From Glandiceps talaboti (Eukaryota > Hemichordata > Enteropneusta > Spengelidae), in NCBI RefSeq assembly GCF_964340395.1, contig NC_135571.1, forward strand, positions 9,362,953 to 9,426,952: 64,000 nt of DNA. The letters are read 5' to 3'. The translations under genes were made by a program, and so were the position numbers. Below the pieces are notes generated by a model, which saw nothing but the letters and a program-made list of their open reading frames with translations, had not been told where the DNA came from and did not search any database. Below are positions 1-13,000 of the stretch, piece by piece; within the stretch, counting starts at the first letter, position 1; each line of letters opens with the position of its first letter.

Positions 1-231
1 ATATGTTTTGACTCTGTGAGTGGAAATTTTCATGACTGAAAGTGAGTGTAGAAATAATGGTCATAATTAGATAATTATGCTGTAGGGGAATGAAGTGTAT
101 GTTTAATGTTATATTAACAGGGTTCGTATATTCCTTGAAACTCCTTGAATTTAAGTCCTGGAAGTTCAAAGTAGGGTATGAATAAATAACTATTAGGGAT
201 GATCGCACAATGTCGTACAAGCTCAATAAGC

Positions 232-655
232 AAACGTCGTTCGTTTAGGACAGAACCCCCTTCCCCCTCCCTCTATTAAAATGAACATTCACAAGTGTGA
301 CATCACACATTTGTATATGATGTAAACCATAATGCAAATTGTAGCAGTCACACCAGTACCACTACGATCGGTGCAATGTAAAAACATGATGGTAAAGATG
401 AAGTTCCAACCTGATGGACCTGTTTACTGAGATGATGGTAAACACATAAAAAATACTGCAGCTGTAAACCCAGCATGGTATCTCACATTAGGAGTAAATT
501 TTTATCAACTTATCAACATCTCAGTAGTAAATACAGAAGCTTTTATCATTGAAGGAGTGAAAGTTTTCGAAAGTTGGTTAGAAGTGCGAAAATGAAGTTC
601 AGCAATCACATTGACGCCAGACCCCCTCCCCCTAAATGAAACTAAGTTCACTTGT
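232..655. mobile_element. Dispersed repeat family J, copy 1 (in sialidase intron)
   Basis: This segment reappears in inverse orientation at about 42172-42500. Shared blocks include CGTTCGTTTAGGACARAACC, a run of C/CCCTCC, AATGAACRTTC, and at the other end TTAGAAGTGCGAA, GTTCAGCAATC and CCCCCTCCCC. Both ends are C-rich tracts next to AAATGAA or TTCGTTT. It has no coding content, so it is probably a small non-autonomous element. Confidence 0.65.
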
Positions 656-795
656 TGAGAATGTGTGACATTGTCTGATCATCCGTCCCTTAGTAAAGCG
701 TACTATAGCTGTTTTGGACAAGGTTTAGTGGTGTAGACTTATCATTCATGCTGAGTTCACAACTACTACAGAAAAGAAATATTATTTTCTTACAG

Positions 796-1025
796 GACAA
801 TGAACCCAGTGCCTATCGTGGACAAAGTTAACAATGCTGTAGTACTCGTATTTAACACGTATTCACCAGAACTGACGGAGGCAGATTTACTAAAAGGTGG
901 TCACTATCAACAAACCCTGTATGTGATGAAAAGTAAAGATAACGGATTGACATGGAGTGATCCAGTAGACATTACAGAAATGACACTTGGTAGTGTAGAG
1001 AAACCATGGTCTCTTTATGCTCCAG
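796..1025 (+). CDS. Sialidase exon with first visible Asp box
   Basis: The acceptor is a pyrimidine-rich tract ending TTACAG at 795 and the donor is G/GTAAGT after 1025. The exon opens in frame with T-M-N-P, which in NEU2/3/4 follows the region of the first catalytic residues, and carries the Asp box SKDNGLTW. The ATG at 800 is an internal methionine, not the start. The exon ends in phase 1 within the glycine codon completed by the next exon. Confidence 0.85.
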
Positions 1026-4000
1026 GTAAGTCAGTACTATAACAGGAACCCCACGACTTGTTAGTGTCGTTGTCAAATACTTGGGAAATTTGTACGAGTG
1101 CTGGTAATATTCTCTGTGGCCACACTTTCATGAGCATAGCAAGTGAAAGTGCAGCAGAAAACACTGCAAGCATGAGTGCAAATACGTCTGAGTACCGACA
1201 CTGGAACTCATGTGGCATAGGGTTCTGTTTATTGATAATAGCATGTTATGTATGTTCAAATTCAAACAGCAAAATTCCATAAAAACCATGCTAAAAGAAA
1301 TAAGTACATACTTGTTTGAATACACAAAACGCATAATTGCACACTGTCATTTCTACAAAAAAATGTTGTTTCATATGTAATAATAACAGAACCCCAAGCC
1401 ACATGAGTGCTAGTTCATTTGCTCTCGTATGTGCAGTGTTTTCTGCTGCACTTTTACTCACTACAATCATGGAAATACTGCCACAGAAAACACTGCAAAG
1501 CACTCGTACAAATACCACGAGTACATACTTGCATTCACATGTCATGGGATTCTGTCGTATTATGCCACAGGGAGCTGGTAAAAATATCTCATTACTTTTT
1601 TATCAGCAGTATTAAATATGTAAAAATATGGCTTGAATATTAACTAGTTTCACACCTCAGCACACTTTATCAAGTAATTTGAAGTGAATGATTACTTTTC
1701 TTCATCATGTATTTCTGGTTTGTTTATTTTGTAGGTCCTGGCCATGGGATTCAGTTGTCATCAGGTCGTCTTATTGTTCCTGGCAACTATTATATTAAGG
1801 ATCCCACAGAACCAGGTAGACTGAAAACTGTTTATAACCTGATTACATAAAAGTAATAGAAAACGAAATATTGTAAATAAGTCTTTTATGAATGTTTATC
1901 AAAGTAGGGCCATTAATTAATATATGGAGTGTATCAAAATCCCTTATCGCTGTTAATGCATATGAACTCTTAGGTGGAGCCAAACTTGATCAGCAAAAAG
2001 CTATTTTTTTTACTCCAAAATTAAGAATTTGTTTATTTATTTCCTGTCATTATGTCATTGTCACTTACTTTAAATTGGCAATGAATGAATGAATGAATGT
2101 ATGAATGAATGAATGTATGAATGAATGAATGAATGAATGAATGTATGAATGAATGAATGAATGAATGAATGAATGAATGAATGAATGAAAATAAAAGAAT
2201 AGAAAAGAAATGATTGCATGTTTTTTTACATTTGATCAAACTAGGGAAAACCAATATTACATTATTGCATCAAAATAGAAAAAAGTAATATATCATCTGA
2301 CATACATAAAAATATGAAAAACCAGTACTAGTATGTGAAGTGCATCAAAGTAATAGAAAACAAATTATTTGAAATGTCATAACAAATACTAGTTAAAATT
2401 TTATTAAGATAGAAAAAATATATTTCTTTCTAACATGCATGAAAATATGATAAACCATTAATACTTGAAGTGCATCAAAATTATTGGAATCATAATAATT
2501 AATATTGACAGCACTTTTAAAACTTTTTATCAAAAACGGGAAAAAAATGATTACGTTCTTGCCTTAGAAGAATAGAAAAAAATATTTATTACCTGATTAG
2601 TATTAAAAAAAATGTATTATCTGACATACATCAAATAGTTCAATATGATTTCTCACCTTTAATTGCATCAAAATGGAAAACAATTATTAGAATTGTCATG
2701 ACAGTTATTGAAAACAGTTTTACACTTGTATGAAAATGGATAAAACTACTGAATATATCGGCATATATCTACCTAAAATGCACAACATGTCGCTTCCTTA
2801 TCTACTTTCCACCTATTCTCCTTGTGGAAAAGATACAGAAGATTGCCCACTATGACTGATCTTCAGTCTAAGGCCAAGAAAAAAAAAAGAATTGTTTCTG
2901 GTCATGACAGTTTGTCTAAAATGGTGCAACAATGCGATTTTATCTTTTTTGGGGGATTTTTTTAATTTCCAACAAACCTGTCACTCAGTCTACTATTTAT
3001 GGCAGTTACTGTTCTTTTTATTTAGTACTTTAGAGCAAGTGTGTATGTGGGGCAGATGTCATTTGCTTGTTCAGAATTCACTCTGCAGTTGTCTTCACTG
3101 AATTTGGGAGGGTTATTTTTGTGTTTCCCCACGGATCTGCAGGCTGGATAAACACACACCAAAAAAGACCGACGTGAGGTGGTATTTAAGTGATGCATGC
3201 ACTGACCAGAAACTATTCTTATTTTTTTTAGCCGCAGGATTTTTTTATGATATTGAAAACCTGAAAAATTCAATTCAATTTTATGGAATAAATACCCACC
3301 ATGTAGACATGCTGACATTAAGAATAACTCAATTGTGTTTGGTCATAGATATAATAATATACATACATTCATGTACATTTTTCCATAAAAGTTTGAAAAT
3401 TAATTAGGTCATCTCCATAAATTTATATTTGGGTAATTTGGGATTCATTTCAAAAAAATTCTTATTTACTGTGTGAATTGAATGTGACAAATATAGTATA
3501 ATTTATGGTAAATTTATTACCGATAATATATTTTACGATGCACATTTGAGAATAACACACCGTAGTATTGCCAAGGGAGGAACACATTCCAAAGCTGATT
3601 GATAATAGAACAAAATTAATTTTCCGTAGATACACACTGACATAGTTTGTCTGACTATGGAATACAGTATGATAAATAAATTCCAAGAAATTAAACAAAT
3701 TTATATAATAACCTTTCAAATCGACTCACAATTGTTTAGGAATCAATTAATTTTTTCTTTCAAATCGACTCACGATTGTCTAAATATAGAATATGATAAA
3801 TATCGAGAAATCAATCATTTGTTAAATCGACTCATGATTCCATCACGTCATTTGTTTAATATTTTGATAGGTATTGGGACTACTGAGATCAGATCAAATG
3901 TGTCTCTCAAACATTATCTTTTCAAAAACTCGTTTAGACCAAGAACATTCTACTTAGCCATGTCTCTGCTCTTACTGGTTGTAGTGAGTGAAAAGAGATG

Positions 4001-7000
4001 ATATTCTGATAACGTCATTACTGTTATTACACTGTGTGTTTTGAAGACCAGGCATGTGCTTATATCTGGCATATGCTCATTTAAGTTTATATTCCATGAA
4101 AACTTTTCATGAAACAGGCTTTAGTCAGCTAGTCTCAGGACTCATTCACAATTAGTGCTTACCTCTGTTTAAAAACCATGTTGTGTTTCACCATCAGCAG
4201 TGTAGGATTCTCTCCCAAGTTTACATTTTGTGAGTATGAGCATCCAAAATAAATACTGAATTGTCATCCATAAGACCACATATGGTCAGTGATAGCGTAA
4301 ATATATATTAGACAAAATATAACAACATTACAACACACTTTATGTAGCTACTGAAGAGTCTGTCCTTACTTATGTGTACAGAAAGGAATTTTGTAAGGTG
4401 AAGTGTGTCATCTGAATTGGTAGTATTATAGACATATTTTTCTTCACTACTTAAACGAGTAAATTTTGTAGTCGTAAAAGAAAATAACATCTCTCAGATT
4501 AAACTGTTCCTTTTGAAAACACTGAAAAAAGCAGCAGCATAGACTACAACATGATGGTCTAAAGGGTAGAGTGGTCAGTGTGGAATCTGCAGGTTGCAGG
4601 TTCGAGCCTTGTCATTGTCATATAACTAGGGACCTGGTAGGATAGAGGTTGCAGTGTCAATGCGTAAATCCTATGTGTGTATAAAGGCTACAATGGATTG
4701 TATGCTTCCCTGGGAGTTGTGGAAATATAAAAGGATTTTGTGCCGCTATAGATCCATGCTAGGGGTAATAATTGTAAAGTGCTTTGACTACAGTGTGAGA
4801 AAGTGTTATCTGAGAACTAACATCATTCTTACAACACTCATATGTGCCATCGTTGAAAATTCAATGATTTGCAGACCTTGAAAATTCAACGATTTGCAGA
4901 CCTTGAAAATTCAACGATTTGCAGACCTTGAAAATTCAATGATTCGCAGACCTTGAAAATTCAACGATTTGCAGACCTTGAAAATTCAACGATTTACAGA
5001 CCTTGAAAATTCAACATTAAAAGGTTATAAATTATCAATTATATCTAATCATTAGTAGTGTACATGAAATAAAAAAAACACATTAATTTTAGTTGATCGA
5101 ATTTATCTTGTTATTTTATTGTAGGTGCATGCCCTCAAAATGGTTGCAGTAGACATTATTCTATTAATTTCGTTTGTACTCAAATCATTTATCATCTTGG
5201 TACCACATGTTACAAAATGTATTGTCACGAAAAATGATTTTGAAATCGCTGTTTTGTAATAATTGTAAGAGTTTGATGTAAATGATGATGATAAAGAGGA
5301 AGAAGATGACCTTTAAGAACCATACTTATCCCAGTCGTAAATTAACAAATTCCGGAATAGATGATAAGATTAAAGAATAAATCATAAATTTTATCTCCAT
5401 ATGGATAAGTGTGTCATTTTATTTGAGGTATTTGACAAAAAAACCATAAATACCCAAGTTGTAAATTCACAAATTGTGTTCAAAGTGGTCATATGGATGA
5501 GGATTTGGTATTCGTTTTAGATTTTTAATTCATAAAACAAATTTATAATGGCGTCCTACTTGAAAAATCAATGTGAAATAACATATGCCAAGTCTGTGTT
5601 TGTAACTCAATACATTGCAAAGGATTAAGAAATGTGGAAAGTATTTGTTATGGAACATACAATTATAACTATCAACTTTTCACTCATTTTTGTGTGTGCA
5701 ATATTTCAGAAGCAAATGTACAATATAAATGCATAACTTTAAGATTTACATGAATCAATTTATTGCACCAGGCCATTTTTCCCCCAAGTATAAACAACCC
5801 CCCCCCCAAAAAAAAACAAAAAAAAAAACAAAACAAAAAACAAAAAAAAAAAAAAAAAAAAATCAAAAACAAATAAAAAACAAACAAACAAATAAACAAA
5901 CAAACAAAAACACAATACAAATTTTAGAAAAACCATACCTGCCCAAGTCATAGAATAGTGAAGTATATTTAATATTGACGGAGAAATGATATCAACATAC
6001 ATGTACTTCGAAATTTCTATGAATGAATTTATCGTATTATGTCATTCTAAATGTATGGCCTGAAAAAAACACCTGCCCAAGTCATAAATTAGCAAAGTTT
6101 AACATTTTCAGAGAAAATGATATGAATTACAAATTAATTGAAATTTATGGGAATCATTTTATTACTATTTTATTCTAGGTATATGGCCTCAAATAAAAAC
6201 TGCGGTGATGGAATTTTTTGATGTATTACATGGTTCATTAGCAACATCTAATGTAATATATAGTGATGATGGGGGTCAAACCTGGCAGGTTGGGGGATGT
6301 GTACCAGCTGCTATAACTCCATTAGGAGACAAAACCATTCAATCTAATGAAGCCCAGGTTAGTCTCAATTTAAACTTATTACTTTAAGTAATATTTACTT
6401 TGTTAATATCTTCTAAAAGCTAGTGTGTAGTTGTTAGAAAATGAGTTTGGTCGACTCCACAAGATCCCTTTGTGTTATGATTTGGGCAGAAAAATGTCCA
6501 TTTGAAGACAAAACCATTCAATCTAACGAAAACCAGGTTAGTCTCAATTTGAAATTATTACTTTAAAGTAATATTTATTTGTAGTTGTTAGCAAATGAGT
6601 TTGATCGACTCAACAAGATCCCTGAGCAGAAAAGCCTCCATTTTGAGACAAAACCATTCAATCTAACGAAAACCAGGTTAGTCTCAATTTGAAATTATTA
6701 CTTTAAAGTAATATTTATTTGTAGTTGTTAGCAAATGAGTTTGATCGACTCAACAAGATCCCTGAGCAGAAAAGCCTCCATTTTGAGACAAAACCATTCA
6801 ATCTAACAAACACCAGGTTAGTCTCAATTTGAATTTATTACTTAAAGTAAAATTCAGTTTATTATTTTCTTCTAAATACTTGTTTATTAGTTGTTAGAAA
6901 ATGATTTTGTTCAACTCCACAAGTTCCCTGCATTATGATTTGGACATAAAAACCTCCATTTCGATACAAAAAACATTCATTGTAACGAAGCCCGGGTTTA

Positions 7001-10000
7001 ATAGTTACATTTCAAAACTTATTACAAACTTATGAAGTAGTAATGTTTCCCATTGTTAGTTTCTTCCTAAAATTAACTTTATTATTAGTTGTTAAAAAAA
7101 TAATAATTGTCTGAATCCACAAAATCCCAATTTAATTTTTTAAAAATGATTTTGACATAAAAATGTCCATTGGAGAAAAAGCCACAAACAAAGTCAAGGT
7201 TAGTTATATATAAAACTTATTTCATAAAGTAAAATTTTAGTTTGTGCACGTGGGTACACAAGATTTGTTTAAATATATTAGTTGTTTGAAAAATGAATAA
7301 TTGGTTAGATACATAGTACACTTACTGCATTAAGTAATAAATTACTTTATCTGTATTTTCCAACAACCTGGCTTATTTAATGTACAGATGAAATGATATT
7401 TGGTTGGTGTTTCATTCATTGGACAGGATGCTTTTGACGTGAAGATGGACATATTTCAACCCCTTAGACGTATTTCAACCCCTCACTAACAATAACAGAG
7501 ACACAACTGACACCACAAGATCATTTACCTAATCCCATTGAAAAGTAATAATTTAAAAACATACATTGTTAGTCTTTTCACAGTCCTGTAGAAATAGGTT
7601 TTATAATATGCTGAAAACAGTACACATGGACTTGATTATTTTAATGGTGGTAATTGTTTACTTTCTAACTGATAATCAACATTTTAACTTGACTACTTCT
7701 ACATCTACACTGTGCACGGCATTAATGTAATTGTTTCTTATACATTAGAAGTTGTCTGAGTGTAGGTAATAAATGTTATGTTACTTGTCGTTAAATGAAA
7801 CATCAAGGCGACATCAGTTCTACTGTCACCAGTCATTAGTTGTGAGAAAAATCAATAATTGATTTAATAATCTAGTAAATATTATGCTTTGGACATTAAA
7901 ACCGCCTTTTGAAAACATTCAAACCATTCAATTTCATTAAGTTCAGATTAGTTACATTTTTAATTTATGATAAATATATCAAGTAGTAATTTGTGTCATT
8001 TGTTTTTTTCTTCCTAAAAAATATCTTAGTTATTAGTTGATTGAAAAATCAAGTTGATTGAATCCACTAAAAAATATGATTTGGACATTAAACTTCAATT
8101 TTGAAAGAAAGTTTAAGATTTCAATCTAATGAAGTCTTGGTTAGTCTCAACTTATTACATAAAATAATTTGTTTTAGTGTATAAATATCTTCTCAAGCCT
8201 TGCTTCATCAGTTGTTAGACAGTGATTACGTTACCACATGGTAAATTACTAATAGAATAGCAAGATTACATGCAAAGTGACACCTTGTTTGATTGGGTTG
8301 ATTAACATGTACCACCATCAAATTCTAGACATTGTCACAGCAGAACTGTATACTTCCAGTGATAAGGCATACAAAAAATTGTGTGGTTCCGATAACATTC
8401 AATTTTAGAATAGGTTGGGTAGGTAGATTTTTTATTTCATTAAAAAAATCTTTTTTTATATGTGAGTGTCTAGTTCAGGTAGTTATGTTTTTTTCTGTTG
8501 TTGTAGACTACCAAGATCCCTGCTGTTTGATTTGAACATAGAAACCTTATAATTTTTGTAATAAGTGTTAAGTTTCATCCGTATTATGTTGAAAGATACA
8601 TGTATCCTCATAGACTCCTAAGGACCAACAATTTGCTGTAACTCTGCAAAACTGCTGATCTTTATGCAAATCTGTTGGTCTTGGACCTAAGTTATTTTCA
8701 CAAACTGCTCTTAATTCATAATTACTAGCTTTCCGATGTTAGTTTTCTAGTTAAAAAATTAATAAATGGTTAAATCCAGTCGATCGTGGTTTGATTTTTT
8801 GGACAACTGTTATACAAACATAAAATAGTTTGATCACTGTGTTAATGTGTGTACTTTATGACAGTTGTACCATATGGCAGTAATGTTAATATCAAAGTAT
8901 TAAAAAGTAGTGTATAAATATAATACAAACATTTATTTCAATAATACTTTTTGTGTGCTATTAATATTTATGGCCTTATGATGTGGGTTTTACAGATTGA
9001 GGTCCGTATGGCAGAAGGGCCCAACTTTATGAGGGAGTGTAAGCCGTACTACAAAGGTCTGCAAAACCTATATCCGGGCCGTAAAGGTTTTATCATCTAC
9101 CTTATGTAGTGTGGCGGAAACATCATTTTAATTGCATAACCACATAAATTAATAATGAAACATTATTCTAAGCTCAAAAGATATTGAGAAAAAAATCAAA
9201 ACTGAATCACTGAGCGAACTGCTATCAATGAGCTCGCCACTTACCATATTTGGGCAAAGTGTGCCAGAGTAGGTTTGATGGCTGCTCTCCATTGAATTTC
9301 ATAGGAAGAGATACTGGATACGTGATGAAAGGATTGGTTTCATATTAGCATTTATTAATATTTACCGTATATCCAGTTTAGCTTCCAATGTAATCCAATG
9401 GAAAACTCACTCATCAAAACTGTGCTGCAATTTCCATATCACACCCTGCTCACTTTGATATTAATATTTATTGGAATGTATATATATATAGTGATGGTAG
9501 CAGCCCTTATATGCCAATAAAATCGTATTAAATTAAGAATTCCAATTCATGCGACTGTAATGATTTATTAACAATGGTGTAATTCTGTACATGAATGTAT
9601 GCAGAAAAATATAACGGCAAATTCTGCTGGAAAATTTATACATGGTATTAAAACATAAATCCTTGAGGAAACAGGATATGAAACAGTTAGTGTTTCACTA
9701 AAGTTATTTACTTTATTTTACAATTATCATCAGTTGGTTTATAATCCTTTACATATATATAGATTAGGTGAATTTCCTAGACTTGGTAATTAAATGGGAT
9801 CAATAAACAGGAGGATCATTGTACAACTGTTTTGTGAATTGACAATATCATTAAATTATGGGATGACATTAGTAACAAATTGTGTACAATACATAGGTCT
9901 GAAGTCTGGTGATGTTAACGTTATATAGGGGATGACATTAGTAAGAAATTGTGTACATCACATAGGTCTGAAGTCTGGTGATGTTAACACTACATAGGGA

Positions 10001-13000
10001 TGACATTAGTAACAAATTGTGTACATCACATAGGTCTGAAGTCTGGTGATGTTAACACTTACTACATAGTCATCGGGATCACATTTAACAAATTGTGTAC
10101 AATGCATAGGTCTGAAGTCTGGTGACACAGCAAACACAAAAAAATGATAGATAATGAGAACACACATGAACAATAGCTTAGGTGTGGTAGCACAAGAGAT
10201 GTCACATTTGTAATAATATTTTATGTACATGTAATCTGTTAAAAAATCCATTGAAGAATGATACAAAACACAGTGACAAACACCATAGATAGTTAGGGAG
10301 TGGTATATAACACAAGAATAGGCCTTTCCAAAATTTGCCACGGTGGCGCTCTACTTCCTGTTTACTCGGTTAATCATAGAACACTGCTGCATTCCTCAAT
10401 GTCCGAACAATACAAAAAACCCCCCTGATTTATACTTCTACCGAATACCAAGAGACAAAGCTCTTAAGAAATGGTAGTATGGTGTGATGATACCCCCAAT
10501 TTGAGCGAGGGCTCTGTATTCGTAATTTCCCTGATGCAATCTGGAATGGCCTACTGAAAACTCCTAATTTCATAGCAAGACTACATGCTAAGTATGCTAT
10601 AATAACATGTTAAAATCTCATTCAAAAATGGTAAAAAGGATAAACACAACAGAATGAAATATAGATAATAAAGGGAATCTGAATGACGATTTCTGTGAAG
10701 GAAGTAAGCTCTTACGAGTCATGAATATTCAGTGTGCATCTAATGAATATTCATGTCTACTAATACCCATGGTGCAATGGTGTTCCATTGCAAGAACAAT
10801 GGAGGTGGAAAATAGGTTTCAATTCGGTGTTTAATACCGAGTGAAAATTATGTGATGTGAAAATCATGTGTGATGTGAAATCATGAAATTACTCTCCAGA
10901 ACCCAGAGTTTATGAAAAATCCTGGAGTAGTACTACTGACCATATGGCAAAGTACAAGTTGGATAAAGATGAAAATTTGGGTGTGAAAAACACAGTTATC
11001 TGATCAAACGAATGATTAAATTGAATGAATTCAGTTTCTTGCTACATTTTGTCTAATGAAATGAACTTACCAACCACCACCACCATGCAGACACCAAAAC
11101 ATTGGTGCCCATCTGTCGACATCTAGTTGCAGTATGTTTAAATAGTTTATTGCATTCAGAGTAAATGTAGCAAGAAATTACAATCTTGCTATCTTAAAGT
11201 GTAGAATTTATTGCTTAGTGGTTTCTGCATAATTATATCAAACAAAGTTAGAACACTAACCTGCAGTGCACTGTACAATTAGATATATATATGTTTCCTG
11301 TACAACATAGTCATAGCATCTGTACATTCTGTTGACATAACTAGGTGTGTTGAGTTACATAACAAAGTAATTCCTGTAATTTACTGACTGTTTACTGACT
11401 GTAACTGGCATACTTTATCCACCACATAACAGCAGAAAAGACATACTTATCGACCAGTTTATGTTCCTATATCACATAACTGTAAAACATGCTCCCCGGG
11501 GAGTATAAAAAGTTTTAAAGGACCATTGTGCTGATATAGGTCCATGCAAGGTACTACATTGTATAGTCTCGCTGCCAGACTCGCGTGACTATCGTCCCTA
11601 ATCTGTTTATGTATGCCGATCGGCGCAGCCGTGAGAAGAGAGGGACTTCTGGCAGCGAGACTATACATTGTACAGTGCAATGACCAAGACATTCATTTAT
11701 TGTAGAACTTAGAAGGTTCTTTAGTATGTGTATTGTTATAAAAGAGACTGTCTACAGGATTAGTGTATAATTTTCTTCAACATGGTACTTTTACGACACT
11801 AGTAATCCAGCCTTCAGTTTACTAAGATAGACACAAACTAAATCTATTGTTCTTCAATGTGGTAGATTACACAAGTGTGTGATAGCGGTTCCACTGTTGT
11901 GTGATTCTAATCACCCTGTGATCAAGATAGTGTAAACATTGGAAGTCGCAAAACAGCATTGCAAGTTCATGGAACTCTAAATAAACTAGTTTTCAGAGAC
12001 GCCTCCCTACTGTGACAATAATTAAACCAACGTCCATTCAATAGCTTATCACTGTTGTATCAACATGTTGTAACAATAGTTTTAGTCTGTGTCTATCGTA
12101 GAAAAGCGAAGGTTCAACTACCAGCCTGAGGGTGATATTCTTCTTCAACATGCTGGTTTTAATTGTAATGATAAATAGCTTGAACTCTGCATGTAAAATC
12201 CCCAAGCAATATACTAGTCCTTTTTCCCATAACCATATCTAGTTTTCTTTTCAGATTTGACCACCTAGAAAAGTTTGTTAATCCCACCGTAATATGAAAG
12301 CATGACTCCTGACCTCCTACCCTTTCCCTAATGCTATTATTTTCCAATGCTTAGGAGTATTTGGTGCTATAAAAGCCTGGTTGTGGTACCATTTCCATTT
12401 CCTCCATGGTTGTTCCAATTTCTCCACTGTCCTGTGTAGTGATGACGGGGGAGTTACCTGGTTTGTAGGGGGAGTGGTAGATAACGCAATAGATATTGAA
12501 GGTAAAGAGGTGCACAGTAATGAAACACAGGTAGGCAATACATGTATGTATTGGTACCATCACTGTCTGCAGTCCTTTGTGATCATTATGTTATCACTCC
12601 ATTATATCATGTATATGTGTACAGTGTCACTCATAGTAAATTGTCAAAAATTGTTATCATCAGTGTTGGTAATTTTATTAACAAATGGTTTGGTTCCCAA
12701 AATATTTTATCAGAGTTCCCCACAAGTGTTTAAGTTTTGGGTCGAATTGGGTTCCTGTCTGTGTTTTTGTTAACGTTGAGTTGAGTTGAGTTCCACTGAT
12801 ATTTTACCAGGGTTCTTTATCAGTGTGTTTTTGTGAAGGGTTATGTATTAAAATTGGTCAAATTTACTTGTCAGTGAGTTCTCCAGATATTCTGGGCTTC
12901 CCAACCAAAATTTTGGAAAACACAAATTTCCATGCCGTGTTGGTTTCCCATCACAGCATGGAAATCCCTTCATGTTTGACCAGATTTCTCTCCTCAGCCA

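Noticed and set aside
1015-1643. Open frames on both strands in the first visible sialidase intron.
   Set aside because: They mirror each other because the region is a palindromic repeat; none has protein-like composition.
4550-4625. A functional tRNA gene.
   Set aside because: Box A and box B are present, but no cloverleaf with matched acceptor stem forms, and a SINE body and tail follow.
5125-5240. A third alternative version of sialidase exon 3.
   Set aside because: The acceptor and first codons resemble exon 3a, but there is no Asp box and no donor before a stop; a decayed copy.
5684-6002. Phe-rich or Lys-rich frames.
   Set aside because: They are the two strands of an A-rich tract.
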